A stretch of DNA of 64,000 nucleotides from an uncultured Christensenella sp. Its GTDB lineage: Bacteria; Bacillota; Clostridia; Christensenellales; Borkfalkiaceae. Below are positions 42,926-51,345 of this stretch, in pieces; within the stretch, counting starts at the first letter, position 1, and each line of letters begins with the position of its first letter. Under the pieces are notes generated by a model that was not told where the DNA came from, did not search any database, and saw only the letters and a list, made by a program, of their open reading frames with translations. The stretch covers positions 62,001-126,000 of the forward strand of contig CAJUFY010000002.1 in NCBI GenBank assembly GCA_910586245.1, read 5' to 3'. The position numbers were made by a program, and so were the translations under genes.

Positions 42926-43948
42926 ATGGCAAACGTAAAAGTTGCAATCAACGGTTTTGGCCGCATCGGCCGTCTCGCTTTCAGACAGATGTTCGGCGCT
43001 AAGGGTTACGATATCGTCGCGATCAACGACTTAACCAGCCCCAGCATGCTCGCGCACCTTCTCAAGTACGATTCCGCACAGGGCAGATACGAACTTGCGG
43101 ACACCGTTTCGGCAAGCGACGAAGAGGGCACGATCACCGTAAACGGCAAGACCATCAAAATTTATAAGGAAAAAGACGCCGTAAACCTTCCCTGGAAGGC
43201 GCTCGATGTAGACGTCGTGCTCGAATGCACGGGCTTCTATTGCTCGAAGGCGAAATCGCAGGCGCACATCGATGCCGGCGCGAAGAAAGTTATCATTTCC
43301 GCTCCCGCGGGCAACGATCTTCCCACCGTCGTATACAGCGTAAACGAAAAGACGCTGAAAAATACCGATACGATCATTTCCGCCGCTTCCTGCACGACCA
43401 ACTGCCTTGCGCCTATGGCGGATACGCTCAATAAGTATGCGAAGATCAAGAAGGGCTACATGACCACCATTCACGCTTACACGGGCGATCAGATGGTGCT
43501 CGACGGACCTCACCGCAAGGGCGATCTGCGCCGTGCGCGCGCCGCTGCGGTGAACATCGTTCCCAACTCCACGGGCGCGGCAAAGGCGATCGGTCTTGTG
43601 GTTCCCGAACTCAACGGCGTACTCGACGGATGCGCGCAGCGCGTTCCCGTTCCCACCGGTTCGCTCACGCAGCTCATTGCGATCTGCGAAGGCGAAGTAA
43701 CTGCCGACGGCGTAAACAAGGCGATGAAAGACGCGGCTTCCGCTTCCTTCGGCTATACCGAAGAGGAACTCGTTTCCAGCGATATCGTCGGTATCACCTA
43801 CGGCTCCCTGTTCGACGCGACGCAGACGAAGTGCATGCCTATGGGCGACGGCAACACGCTCGTAAAGGTTGTTTCCTGGTATGATAACGAAAACTCCTAT
43901 ACCAGCCAGATGGTAAGAACCATCAAATATTTCGCCGAGCTGAAATAA
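42926..43948 (+). CDS. gap: Glyceraldehyde-3-phosphate dehydrogenase, type I
   Basis: The 340-residue enzyme oxidises glyceraldehyde 3-phosphate to 1,3-bisphosphoglycerate with NAD+. The N-terminal INGFGRIGRLAFR dinucleotide fold, the catalytic cysteine in SAASCTTNCLAP near residue 155, and WYDNENSYTSQMV at the C-terminus are all intact. GGAGGA lies before the ATG. It has a strong promoter and its own terminator, and fits high expression of a glycolytic gene. Confidence 0.97.
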   Translation: MANVKVAINGFGRIGRLAFRQMFGAKGYDIVAINDLTSPSMLAHLLKYDSAQGRYELADTVSASDEEGTITVNGKTIKIYKEKDAVNLPWKALDVDVVLECTGFYCSKAKSQAHIDAGAKKVIISAPAGNDLPTVVYSVNEKTLKNTDTIISAASCTTNCLAPMADTLNKYAKIKKGYMTTIHAYTGDQMVLDGPHRKGDLRRARAAAVNIVPNSTGAAKAIGLVVPELNGVLDGCAQRVPVPTGSLTQLIAICEGEVTADGVNKAMKDAASASFGYTEEELVSSDIVGITYGSLFDATQTKCMPMGDGNTLVKVVSWYDNENSYTSQMVRTIKYFAELK

Positions 43949-43960
43949 GTTTGAATCTCA

Positions 43961-43992
43961 AAAACCTCTCCGTTTTGCGGAGAGGTTTTTTC
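43961..43992 (+). terminator. gap terminator
   Basis: AACCTCTCCG and CGGAGAGGTT form a hairpin with a short loop, followed by TTTTTTC. Confidence 0.93.
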
Positions 43993-44028
43993 TTGCGATT
44001 CGGGTTGTGTTAAAACCTGCGAAAAACG

Positions 44029-44036
44029 CATACAAT
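44029..44036 (+). promoter_or_regulatory. Sigma-E-like -10 box before yqfC
   Basis: CATACAAT matches the -10 consensus of the mother-cell sporulation factor sigma-E. The -35 region (near GTTAAA, 44009-44014) is a weak match. In Bacillus subtilis yqfC and yqfD are sigma-E dependent, which supports the reading. Confidence 0.5.
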
Positions 44037-44045
44037 AAAAGAAGT

Positions 44046-44306
44046 ATGAGGTTGTTTTCGGAAATTTCAAGGGCGTTGACGGAAGAGGGGATTTCCCCGG
44101 GTCGCGTACAATATACCGTGATCGACGGCAAGGGCGGTTATTTTCAGAACGTAAAACGGCTGCTTGAATTTTCGGATACGGCGATCGTGCTTACGGGGAA
44201 AAAGGGCGCCGTGCGCGTCGAGGGAGAAAAACTTTCGATCGGAAAATACTACGCGGGCGACGCGACAGTATTGGGCGACATCCGTCGCGTGGAACGGGTG
44301 GACTGA
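44046..44306 (+). CDS. yqfC: YqfC/YabP family sporulation protein
   Basis: The 86-residue protein fits the YabP/YqfC family: LLEFSDTAIVLTGKKGAVRVEG and LSIGKYYAGDATVLGDI form the typical beta-rich core. Family members work in the mother cell during spore formation. The ATG at 44046 has no Shine-Dalgarno sequence and lies nine bases after CATACAAT, so the mRNA may be nearly leaderless. yqfD follows, as in Bacillus. Confidence 0.82.
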   Translation: MRLFSEISRALTEEGISPGRVQYTVIDGKGGYFQNVKRLLEFSDTAIVLTGKKGAVRVEGEKLSIGKYYAGDATVLGDIRRVERVD

Positions 44307-44351
44307 CCCGCTTCGGCGGGCTCGGAAATAACGGATCGGCGGAGGCGGATT

Positions 44352-45212
44352 TTGAAAAAGTGCGGAATCGAAATCGAAAGTCTGAGCGCGCACCGCGTGC
44401 TGGATAAGCTTGCGCAGGCGGGCGTGCGGGTGCTCTCCGCCGAAAGAGCGCAAAAAAACGTCGTTACCGTATGGATTAACGGCAAAGATGAGAAAAAAGT
44501 TTTTGCAATTTTGCGCGGTTCGTGTTATAATGTCAAAAAAGTACGTTACCGCGGGTTGGAACGGCTGAAACGGGAATGTCTGAAAGCGGTCGGGCTGGTC
44601 GCGGGCGCGTTCGTATTTTTGTGCGGCGTTCTGTTCACGGAAAGCCGCGTGTTGAAAATCCGCGTCGTGGGAAGCGGCGCGTATTATGCGCGCGAGGTGA
44701 ACGAAATTCTTTGCGCGAACGGTACGGGATTCTTTTCCGCGAAGCCTGCGGAGGATTCCGGTCTGACCGCAAAAATCCTGTCCTTGCCCCGCGTCAGTTT
44801 TTGTTCGCTTGCGCTCGAAGGCGGCGTACTCACCGTTACGGTGGAAGTGAGCGACGAAAGCGGCTTGCACGAGGGAACGCCTTTGCTTGCGCCTGCGGGC
44901 GGTACGGTGGAAGAGCTTGTGATCGTGCGCGGCACGGCGAAAGTCGCCGTGGGGGATACGGTTGCGGCGGGCGACGTGCTGGTGGAAAACAGTGCGCCCG
45001 TCGGCGAGAGCGGTTTTCGCCCCGTCATCGTGATTGCGCGGGCGGCAGTGCGTTGCACCGTGGCGAAAGAATACGCGCTCGGCGAAACGGAAGCGATCTT
45101 TCAGGCGCGGCTCGATTTCGGCGAGATCGAAAATATCAAAACGACGCAGACGGCGGAGGGTTGGCTCGTGGAGGGCAGCGTGCTCGCCGAAGCGTCGATC
45201 AATCTGGATTAA
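44352..45212 (+). CDS. yqfD: Sporulation protein YqfD
   Basis: The 286-residue protein has an N-terminal soluble part, one transmembrane helix near residues 75-95 (VGLVAGAFVFLCGVLF) and a long outside domain (VTVTVEVSDESGLHEGTP, GTAKVAVGDTVAAGDVLV). This layout is that of YqfD, needed for sporulation in Bacillus and sitting in a mother-cell membrane. The start is a TTG at 44352, set by GGAGG at 44341-44345. It sits 45 bases after yqfC. Confidence 0.88.
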   Translation: MKKCGIEIESLSAHRVLDKLAQAGVRVLSAERAQKNVVTVWINGKDEKKVFAILRGSCYNVKKVRYRGLERLKRECLKAVGLVAGAFVFLCGVLFTESRVLKIRVVGSGAYYAREVNEILCANGTGFFSAKPAEDSGLTAKILSLPRVSFCSLALEGGVLTVTVEVSDESGLHEGTPLLAPAGGTVEELVIVRGTAKVAVGDTVAAGDVLVENSAPVGESGFRPVIVIARAAVRCTVAKEYALGETEAIFQARLDFGEIENIKTTQTAEGWLVEGSVLAEASINLD

Positions 45213-45215
45213 ACG

Positions 45216-46223
45216 TTGCGGGAATTCCGCGGGAGGAAAATTTTTACGCAAAAGACGGTTACGGTCGAAACGGGCGGGTTGGACAAGTTGCAAAAAGTCC
45301 TCGGCGTATTCGACGAAAATTTAACGGCGATCGCACGCGAACTGGAACTCGTATACCGTGTCGAAGGCACGGCGATCGTGCTCGACGGGGAAGAGGCGAA
45401 CACGGCTTTGGGGCAGGAAGTACTCAAAAATTTGCTCTCCATCGTAGAAGCGGGCGAAAATATCGATAAAAGCAGTCTTTCGTACTGCATCGAGCTTGCG
45501 CGCGAAGGGCGCGCCGAAGATATCGGCGGAATTATGAAGGACGTGGTCGCGGTCACTTCGCGCGGGAAACCGGTCAAGTGCAAGACCGCGGGTCAGAAAG
45601 ATTACGTCGCCGCGATCAAGCGCAATACCGTGACGTTCGGCACGGGTCCTGCGGGAACGGGCAAGACCTATCTTGCCGTGTGTCTTGCCGTTGCGGCGTA
45701 CAAGGGCAAGCAGGTGGAAAAAATCATTCTCACCCGTCCCGCGGTGGAGGCGGGCGAAAAACTCGGCTTTCTGCCGGGCGATTTGCAGACCAAAGTCGAC
45801 CCCTATCTGCGCCCGCTTTACGACGCCTTGCAGGAAATGTTCGGGCAGGAAACGTACGCGAAGCTGATGGAAAAGGGCGTGATCGAAGTCGCGCCGCTCG
45901 CATACATGCGCGGGAGAACGCTTTCCGCTTCCTTCGTCATTCTCGACGAAGCGCAGAACGCCACGCGCGAACAGATGAAAATGTTTCTTACCCGTCTCGG
46001 GGAGGGGAGCAAAATGGTAATCACGGGCGATCTGACACAAACGGATCTGCCGGACGGAAAGACGAGCGGATTAAAACAAGCCGTACAGCTCTTGAAAGGG
46101 GTGGAAGATATCGCGGTTTGCGCGCTGTCGGAACGGGACGTCGTGCGTCACCCGCTCGTAACGCGCATCGTGCGGGCGTATGAAAAGGACGCCGCGAAGA
46201 GAAGCAAAGGAGAAAAATCATGA
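45216..46223 (+). CDS. phoH: PhoH-like ATPase
   Basis: The P-loop ATPase core is clear: GTGPAGTGKTYLAV near residue 142, ILTRPAVEAGEKLGFLPG, LDEAQNATREQMKMF and GDLTQTDLP. The family is linked to RNA handling and phosphate stress, but its exact task is unsettled. The start codon is unclear. A TTG at 45216 opens the longest frame (335 residues) but lacks a binding site, while GGGAGG at 45231-45236 points to a start near 45240-45248 where only ATT, TTT or ACG are in frame. The domain proper starts there too. It is followed by the HD gene with an ATGA overlap. Confidence 0.9.
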   Translation: MREFRGRKIFTQKTVTVETGGLDKLQKVLGVFDENLTAIARELELVYRVEGTAIVLDGEEANTALGQEVLKNLLSIVEAGENIDKSSLSYCIELAREGRAEDIGGIMKDVVAVTSRGKPVKCKTAGQKDYVAAIKRNTVTFGTGPAGTGKTYLAVCLAVAAYKGKQVEKIILTRPAVEAGEKLGFLPGDLQTKVDPYLRPLYDALQEMFGQETYAKLMEKGVIEVAPLAYMRGRTLSASFVILDEAQNATREQMKMFLTRLGEGSKMVITGDLTQTDLPDGKTSGLKQAVQLLKGVEDIAVCALSERDVVRHPLVTRIVRAYEKDAAKRSKGEKS

Positions 46224-47725
46224 GCGATTTAACGCAGACAAGGGTACGAAAAAGTCATCTCGCGCGCAGCGCGTTGATCTTTGCCGTAAGCTACGTAATC
46301 CTTTTAATTTTCATATTTATCATGTTGCTGTTGTCGCACGGTTCGGAATGGCGCAGTTACCTCGTGGAAAACGCCGCCCGTCTTTTGACGCTGTGCGTGG
46401 GCGTGCTCGTGCTGTACAGCATCGTTTACTATTATTTCTATTTCGAAAGCAAAGAATTTCTTGCCAAAGCGTCCAACGCGTTTTTGGTTTTTTCCATTTT
46501 AACGGCTTCGGTCATGATCTGCTATCTGTTCGGCAGATACGTGAACATCTATTTGCGTCCGGTTGCAATGCTCGCCATGTTCTGCGTGTTTTTGTTTAAC
46601 CGCAGACAGTCCGTACTCTTGAATTTCGTATTTTCCATGCTCATGTTCATCATAGACATGTACACGGAAGAATTCATTGCGTTCGACATCGAAAACGGGA
46701 AACTCGTTTCGCTGATGATTACCTTTACGTGCGGAACGTTCGCCGTATTCATTGCGGGCAACGTGCGCACGCGCGGCGGGTTGATTCTTGCGGGCGTCAT
46801 CGTTTCCATTCCTACGATTCTGGTCGTGCTGCTACTCAAACTCCCGACGTCGTTCAACCTCGGCTGGATTCAGGTCGTCGCTTCGATCGGGTATTCGGTG
46901 CTCGGCTGCATCATATCCGCCGTACTCGCGTTGGCGTTTTTGCCCGTATTCGAGTACGGATTCAACCGTTTGACGGTGTTCCGTCTGCGGGAACTCACGA
47001 GTACGAGCGCGCCGATTCTCGTAAGACTGCGCAAAGAAGCGCCCGGTACGTTCAATCATTCGCTCATCGTGGCGCAGCTTGCCGAAAGCTGTGCGATCGC
47101 GGTGGGGGAAAATGCGGAGCTTGCGCGCGCCGCGGCGTATTATCACGACGTAGGAAAATTGAAACAGCCCGATTGCTTTACCGAAAACCAGACGGGTTAC
47201 AACGTACACGACGAACTGATGCCCGAACTTTCGGCGGATATCATTCGTTCGCACGCGCGGGACGGTTACGAATTGCTCAAAGTCGCGCGTCTGCCCGAAA
47301 TCATCTGCGACGTCGCGCGCGAACACCACGGCACGCTGCCGATCAAATATTTTTACGACAAAGCCGCCAAAATTTCCGGCGAAGCGGATATCAAGGACTA
47401 CACGTATTTAGGTCCCACGCCGCAGGGCAAAATCGCGGCGATCATCATGATCGCGGACGCGGCGGAGGCGGCGACCCGCGCGCTCGCTTCCCGTTCGCCC
47501 GAGAACGTGGAAAAACTGGTGCGCGGCATCATCGAAGAGCGCATGGACCTCGATCAGTTCGGCGAATGCAACATTACGCTGCGCGAGCTGACGATGATCA
47601 AACTGACGCTGGTGGAAGCGCTTTCCGGCGTGCACCACCACCGTGTGGAATATCCCTCCATTCGGTTCAACCGCGAAAAGCAGGCGGTGAAAGAAGAAGC
47701 GGCGGCGGGCGAAAATGAACACTGA
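46220..47725 (+). CDS. HD-domain membrane phosphodiesterase, PgpH/YqfF-like without ectodomain
   Basis: The 501-residue protein has eight predicted transmembrane helices in its first 255 residues, followed by a cytoplasmic HD domain: FNHSLIVAQLAE, AAYYHDVGKLKQPDCF near residue 310 and AREHHGTLPIKYF. PgpH proteins degrade cyclic di-AMP and control K+ transport through KtrA. The usual form is about 700 residues with a large outside HDED domain after the first helix; that domain is missing here. Location between phoH and ybeY is the normal one for this gene. Confidence 0.88.
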   Translation: MSDLTQTRVRKSHLARSALIFAVSYVILLIFIFIMLLLSHGSEWRSYLVENAARLLTLCVGVLVLYSIVYYYFYFESKEFLAKASNAFLVFSILTASVMICYLFGRYVNIYLRPVAMLAMFCVFLFNRRQSVLLNFVFSMLMFIIDMYTEEFIAFDIENGKLVSLMITFTCGTFAVFIAGNVRTRGGLILAGVIVSIPTILVVLLLKLPTSFNLGWIQVVASIGYSVLGCIISAVLALAFLPVFEYGFNRLTVFRLRELTSTSAPILVRLRKEAPGTFNHSLIVAQLAESCAIAVGENAELARAAAYYHDVGKLKQPDCFTENQTGYNVHDELMPELSADIIRSHARDGYELLKVARLPEIICDVAREHHGTLPIKYFYDKAAKISGEADIKDYTYLGPTPQGKIAAIIMIADAAEAATRALASRSPENVEKLVRGIIEERMDLDQFGECNITLRELTMIKLTLVEALSGVHHHRVEYPSIRFNREKQAVKEEAAAGENEH

Positions 47726-48194
47726 GTTTTTTATCGAAAGCGACGGATTTTCGCAGGCGGAAAAAGACCGTTTGCGCGCGGCGCTCGCGGGGCTTGCGCA
47801 GGGCGACGCGCCCTTCGTATACGAGATCGTGTTCGTCGGCGAAGAGGAAATGCGCGAACTCAACGCGCGTACGCGCGGGATCGACGCGGTAACCGACGTG
47901 CTCAGTTTTCCTTCGACGGAGAACGCGAAAGGGGAATTTCTTTCGTCGGAAGAGCACGGCGAATGTCTGGACGAAGAGGGCAGGCTGTTTTTGGGCAGCA
48001 TCGCGATCTGTACCCGCCGTGCGGAAGAACAGGCGCAGGAGTACGGGCATTCCTACGAACGCGAATTGTTTTACCTTGCGGTGCATGGCGCGCTGCATTG
48101 TTTGGGTTACGACCATATGACGGAAGCGGAAAAGCGCGAAATGCGGGCGAAGGAAGAAGAAGTCATGTCGCGCATGAATTTACGGAGAGATTAA
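47715..48194 (+). CDS. ybeY: Endoribonuclease YbeY
   Basis: The 159-residue metal-dependent RNase acts in 16S rRNA maturation and ribosome quality control. The zinc motif HGALHCLGYDH near residue 115 and VTDVLSFPS near 60 are diagnostic. It overlaps the end of the HD gene by 11 bases. The genes dgkA and cdd, which often follow, are absent, and era comes directly after. Confidence 0.95.
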   Translation: MNTEFFIESDGFSQAEKDRLRAALAGLAQGDAPFVYEIVFVGEEEMRELNARTRGIDAVTDVLSFPSTENAKGEFLSSEEHGECLDEEGRLFLGSIAICTRRAEEQAQEYGHSYERELFYLAVHGALHCLGYDHMTEAEKREMRAKEEEVMSRMNLRRD

Positions 48195-48195
48195 A

Positions 48196-49089
48196 GTGAA
48201 AAGCGGAACGGTTGCCGTAATCGGCAGAGCAAACGCGGGCAAGAGCACGCTGATCAACGTACTGGTGGGGGAAAAGGTTGCCATCGTATCCCCCAAACCG
48301 CAGACGACGCGGGACAGGATCCTCGGGATTTTCACGCGGGAAGATTATCAGATCGTATTCGTGGATACGCCCGGCGTCTACAAGAGCCGCAACGCGCTCA
48401 CGGAACAGATGATGCGCACGACGGATACGACTTCCAAGGACGTGGACGCGATTCTGTTCGTGCACGACGGACACGCCGGCGTTTCGGACGAAGATCTTGC
48501 GCTCATGCGGAAGTATTACGCGATCGGGATTCCGATGCTGATCGCCTACACGAAGATCGACATTATGCCCGTGGAACGCATTCCCGAAGACGTCAAAAAA
48601 ATCGCGGAAGCGGGAATCGAGGCGGACGTGTATCCCGTGTCGGCGCGCAAGGGGAAGAATTTGAAGAATTTGTTGCAGGGGCTTGCGGCGCTCTTGCCGG
48701 AAGGGGAAGCGCTTTTTTCGGACGACGTCGTTTCCGACCGCAGCGAAAAATTTATGATTTCCGAACTCATGCGGGAAAAAATTCTGCTCAAATACGACGA
48801 GGAAATCCCCCACGGCGTGGCGATCGTCGTGAATACCTTTCGGCGCCGCGAAAACGGCACGTACGAAATTAACCTCGACGTCGTGTGCGAAAAGCCCAAC
48901 CATAAGGCGATCCTCATCGGCAAACAGGGCGCGGCGATCAAGGAAACGGCTTCGTTCGCCCGCAAGGATATGGAAAAATTTCTGGGCGCAAAAGTCTTTT
49001 TAACTGTTTACGTAAAAGTGAAAGAGGACTGGCGCGACCGCGAAAATCTGTTAAAAGAACTGGGATACGGAAAAGACGAGTCGATCTGA
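48196..49089 (+). CDS. era: GTPase Era
   Basis: The 297-residue GTPase binds 16S rRNA and takes part in 30S assembly. GRANAGKSTLIN, the switch region SPKPQTTRDRILGIF, DTPG and the NKxD-like YTKIDI are followed by a KH RNA-binding domain with LIGKQGAAIKETAS. The start is GTG at 48196 behind GGAGAG. It sits in the ybeY-era-yqzL-recO order. Confidence 0.96.
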   Translation: MKSGTVAVIGRANAGKSTLINVLVGEKVAIVSPKPQTTRDRILGIFTREDYQIVFVDTPGVYKSRNALTEQMMRTTDTTSKDVDAILFVHDGHAGVSDEDLALMRKYYAIGIPMLIAYTKIDIMPVERIPEDVKKIAEAGIEADVYPVSARKGKNLKNLLQGLAALLPEGEALFSDDVVSDRSEKFMISELMREKILLKYDEEIPHGVAIVVNTFRRRENGTYEINLDVVCEKPNHKAILIGKQGAAIKETASFARKDMEKFLGAKVFLTVYVKVKEDWRDRENLLKELGYGKDESI

Positions 49090-49149
49090 CGGCGGTTTCC
49101 GCGCATAACTTTTTTCCGCTCACTCATACTGAAAACGGAGGGAGCGCAT

Positions 49150-49251
49150 ATGAAGGAAGAAAACGGCAAGACGGCGCGGGAAATTGCCTGGCAACTCTTC
49201 GAAGAGACGGGGAATTTCAGTTATTACATGCTTTACAAACGGTTGAAATGA
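49150..49251 (+). CDS. yqzL: YqzL-like small protein
   Basis: A 33-codon ORF (MKEENGKTAREIAWQLFEET at the N-terminus, then GNFSYYMLYKRLK) lies between era and recO after GGAGGGAG at 49138-49145. Length, aromatic-rich pattern (W..FE.TG....Y..YK) and position all agree with YqzL, a tiny conserved protein found at the same place in Bacillus. Its function is unknown. It ends one base before the recO start. Confidence 0.8.
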   Translation: MKEENGKTAREIAWQLFEETGNFSYYMLYKRLK

Positions 49252-49252
49252 A

Positions 49253-49975
49253 ATGGAATTAAAATCGGACGCGCTTTTGCTCAGGGCATGCGACTGGGGC
49301 GAAAACGACAAAGTAATTACCTTGCTCACGGCGGACAGAGGAAAACTGACCGCCGGAATCAAGGGCGTGAAAAAGGCGGGGGCGAAACTGCGGTTTGCGG
49401 CTCAGCCTTTTTGTTTTGCGGAATACGTGCTCGCAGCGCGGGGCGGACGCAATATCGTCGTTTCCGCTTCGCTGTACGACGGATTCTTTCCGCTGCGTGA
49501 AAATCTGAACGCCTACTATGCAGCGGCGTGCGTGGCGGAAGCGTGCGACAAACTCGTGCTCGAAGGCATGGAGAGCGGCTCCTTTCTGGTCGCCGCGGTA
49601 ACGGCGCTCAAAGAATTTTGCGGGGGAGATATTTCTTTTGCGCTCGTAAAATTTCTGTGCCGCGCGCTTGCGTGCGCGGGATATCCCGTGCGCGCCGAAC
49701 GGTGCCCTTCGTGCGGGGAAGCGCTTTCGGGCAGAATGCGTTTCGATATGACGGACGGCAGTTTCGGGTGCGAGGGTTGCGGCGCGGGCGTGCCTGCAAG
49801 CGAAAGTACGTATCGCGCGGTGCGCGCCGCGCTGTCTTCGGAGGGCGGGTACGACGGCGAAGGCTGCGTGCGCGCGCTGCGGTTGCTTCGCGCCTATTTT
49901 TCCTATCAGACGGAAAACGATCTCCCCGCGCTCGGCGAATATTTAACGCTTTTACGGGACGAACAAATTCCTTGA
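49253..49975 (+). CDS. recO: DNA repair protein RecO
   Basis: The 240-residue recombination mediator has an OB-fold N-terminus (DALLLRACDWGENDKVITLLT), a helical middle and a four-cysteine zinc site formed by CPSCGE and CEGCGAG. RecO loads RecA on gapped DNA with RecR and RecF. Its ATG is one base past the yqzL stop, so the two are surely co-translated. Confidence 0.94.
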   Translation: MELKSDALLLRACDWGENDKVITLLTADRGKLTAGIKGVKKAGAKLRFAAQPFCFAEYVLAARGGRNIVVSASLYDGFFPLRENLNAYYAAACVAEACDKLVLEGMESGSFLVAAVTALKEFCGGDISFALVKFLCRALACAGYPVRAERCPSCGEALSGRMRFDMTDGSFGCEGCGAGVPASESTYRAVRAALSSEGGYDGEGCVRALRLLRAYFSYQTENDLPALGEYLTLLRDEQIP

Positions 49976-49980
49976 TTAAC

Positions 49981-50009
49981 TTGACTTTTTTTGCGATTGT
50001 CACTATACT
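49981..50009 (+). promoter_or_regulatory. nadBC promoter
   Basis: TTGACT (49981-49986), a 17-base spacer, and TATACT (50004-50009). It starts six bases after the recO stop. Confidence 0.8.
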
Positions 50010-50040
50010 GAAATAAGAACTTTCGGAAAAGGAGAAACGC

Positions 50041-51345
50041 ATGGAATTCGGCGCGCGGGACGCGAAAACGGAATACGACGTTGTCGTGGTCGGCGCGGGC
50101 GTGGCGGGGCTCAATTGCGCCGTGCATCTCCCCGAAGAAATGCGCGTGCTCGTCGTTTGCAAGGGCGGGCTGAAAGAGAGCGATTCTTATCTCGCGCAGG
50201 GCGGAATCTGCGTGCAGCGCGACCGCGCCGACTTTCGCAGCTACTTCGAAGACACCATGCGCGCGGGGCACTTTGAAAACAATCCGGAAACGGTCAAATG
50301 TATGATCGAACACTCGCGCGAAACCATCGACGAATTGCTTTCGATCGGCGTGCGCTTCGCGCGCAACGACGACGGTTCGCTCGCTTATACCCGCGAAGGG
50401 GCGCATTCCCGCCCCCGCATCGTGTTTCATAAAGACTGCACGGGCAAAGAAATTACGGCGCGCCTTTTGGAACGCGCGCAACGAAAGCAAAACGTTACGT
50501 TTCTGCCGCATACGACCATGCTCGATCTGCTGACGGACGGAAACTCCTGTCTCGGCGTCGTTCTGCGCGGGAACCGAACGGGGAAAATTTACGCAGTGCG
50601 CGCGGGCAACACCGTGCTGGCAACGGGCGGCGTCGGCGGGCTTTTCCGCCACTCCACGAATTACCGCATACTGACGGGCGACGGCGTTGCCGCGGCGCTG
50701 CGTCACGGAATTGCGGTCGATCATTTGAATTACGTGCAGATTCACCCTACGACGCTGTACACGGGCGGAAGGGGCAGAAGATTTTTAATTTCCGAATCGG
50801 TGCGCGGCGAAGGCGCGCGGCTCATCAACGGCAAAGGGAAACGGTTCGTGGACGAACTGCTCCCCCGCGACGTGGTAACCGAAGCGATTTTCCGCGAAAT
50901 GCAGAAAGAGGGCAGTAAATTCGTACGGCTTGATCTTTCGACCGTCGCAGGCGGGAACGAAACCATCGCGCGGCATTTTCCGGGCATCGTGAAGCGTTGC
51001 CGGGAAGAGGGGTTCGACGTATTCCGCGAGCCCGTGCCCGTCGTACCCGCGCAACATTATTTTATGGGCGGCGTGCGCAGCGATCTTTCGGGCAGAACGA
51101 CCATGCCGCATTTGTTTGCGGTCGGGGAAACCTGTTGCAACGGCGTGCACGGCAGAAACCGCCTCGCTTCGAATTCGTTGCTCGAATCGGTGATATTTGC
51201 AAAACGCGCCGCCGAGGAAATCGCCGCGTGCGGTTGTGCGGAGGGCAATGCGGCGTTCGACGCCGCGCGGTACGAAAATTACCGCCGCCTTGCGGAAGAA
51301 GATAAAAAACGGGTGTTAAAGGAGATCAAAGGTGAAACACAATAG
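50041..51345 (+). CDS. nadB: L-aspartate oxidase
   Basis: The 434-residue flavoprotein oxidises aspartate to iminoaspartate, the first step of NAD synthesis. The FAD loop VVVVGAGVAGLNCA near residue 16, SYLAQGGIC, and the active-site region ARNDDGSLAYTREGAHSRPR, then PVVPAQHYFMGGV and GRNRLASNSLLE match NadB rather than succinate dehydrogenase. AAAGGAG precedes the ATG. NadA, which uses the unstable product, is not encoded next to it. Confidence 0.93.
   Translation: MEFGARDAKTEYDVVVVGAGVAGLNCAVHLPEEMRVLVVCKGGLKESDSYLAQGGICVQRDRADFRSYFEDTMRAGHFENNPETVKCMIEHSRETIDELLSIGVRFARNDDGSLAYTREGAHSRPRIVFHKDCTGKEITARLLERAQRKQNVTFLPHTTMLDLLTDGNSCLGVVLRGNRTGKIYAVRAGNTVLATGGVGGLFRHSTNYRILTGDGVAAALRHGIAVDHLNYVQIHPTTLYTGGRGRRFLISESVRGEGARLINGKGKRFVDELLPRDVVTEAIFREMQKEGSKFVRLDLSTVAGGNETIARHFPGIVKRCREEGFDVFREPVPVVPAQHYFMGGVRSDLSGRTTMPHLFAVGETCCNGVHGRNRLASNSLLESVIFAKRAAEEIAACGCAEGNAAFDAARYENYRRLAEEDKKRVLKEIKGETQ

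Noticed and set aside
44007..44045. Upstream start for yqfC
   Set aside because: The extra 13 residues would overlap the sigma-E-like box and do not fit the family start; ATG 44046 is preferred.
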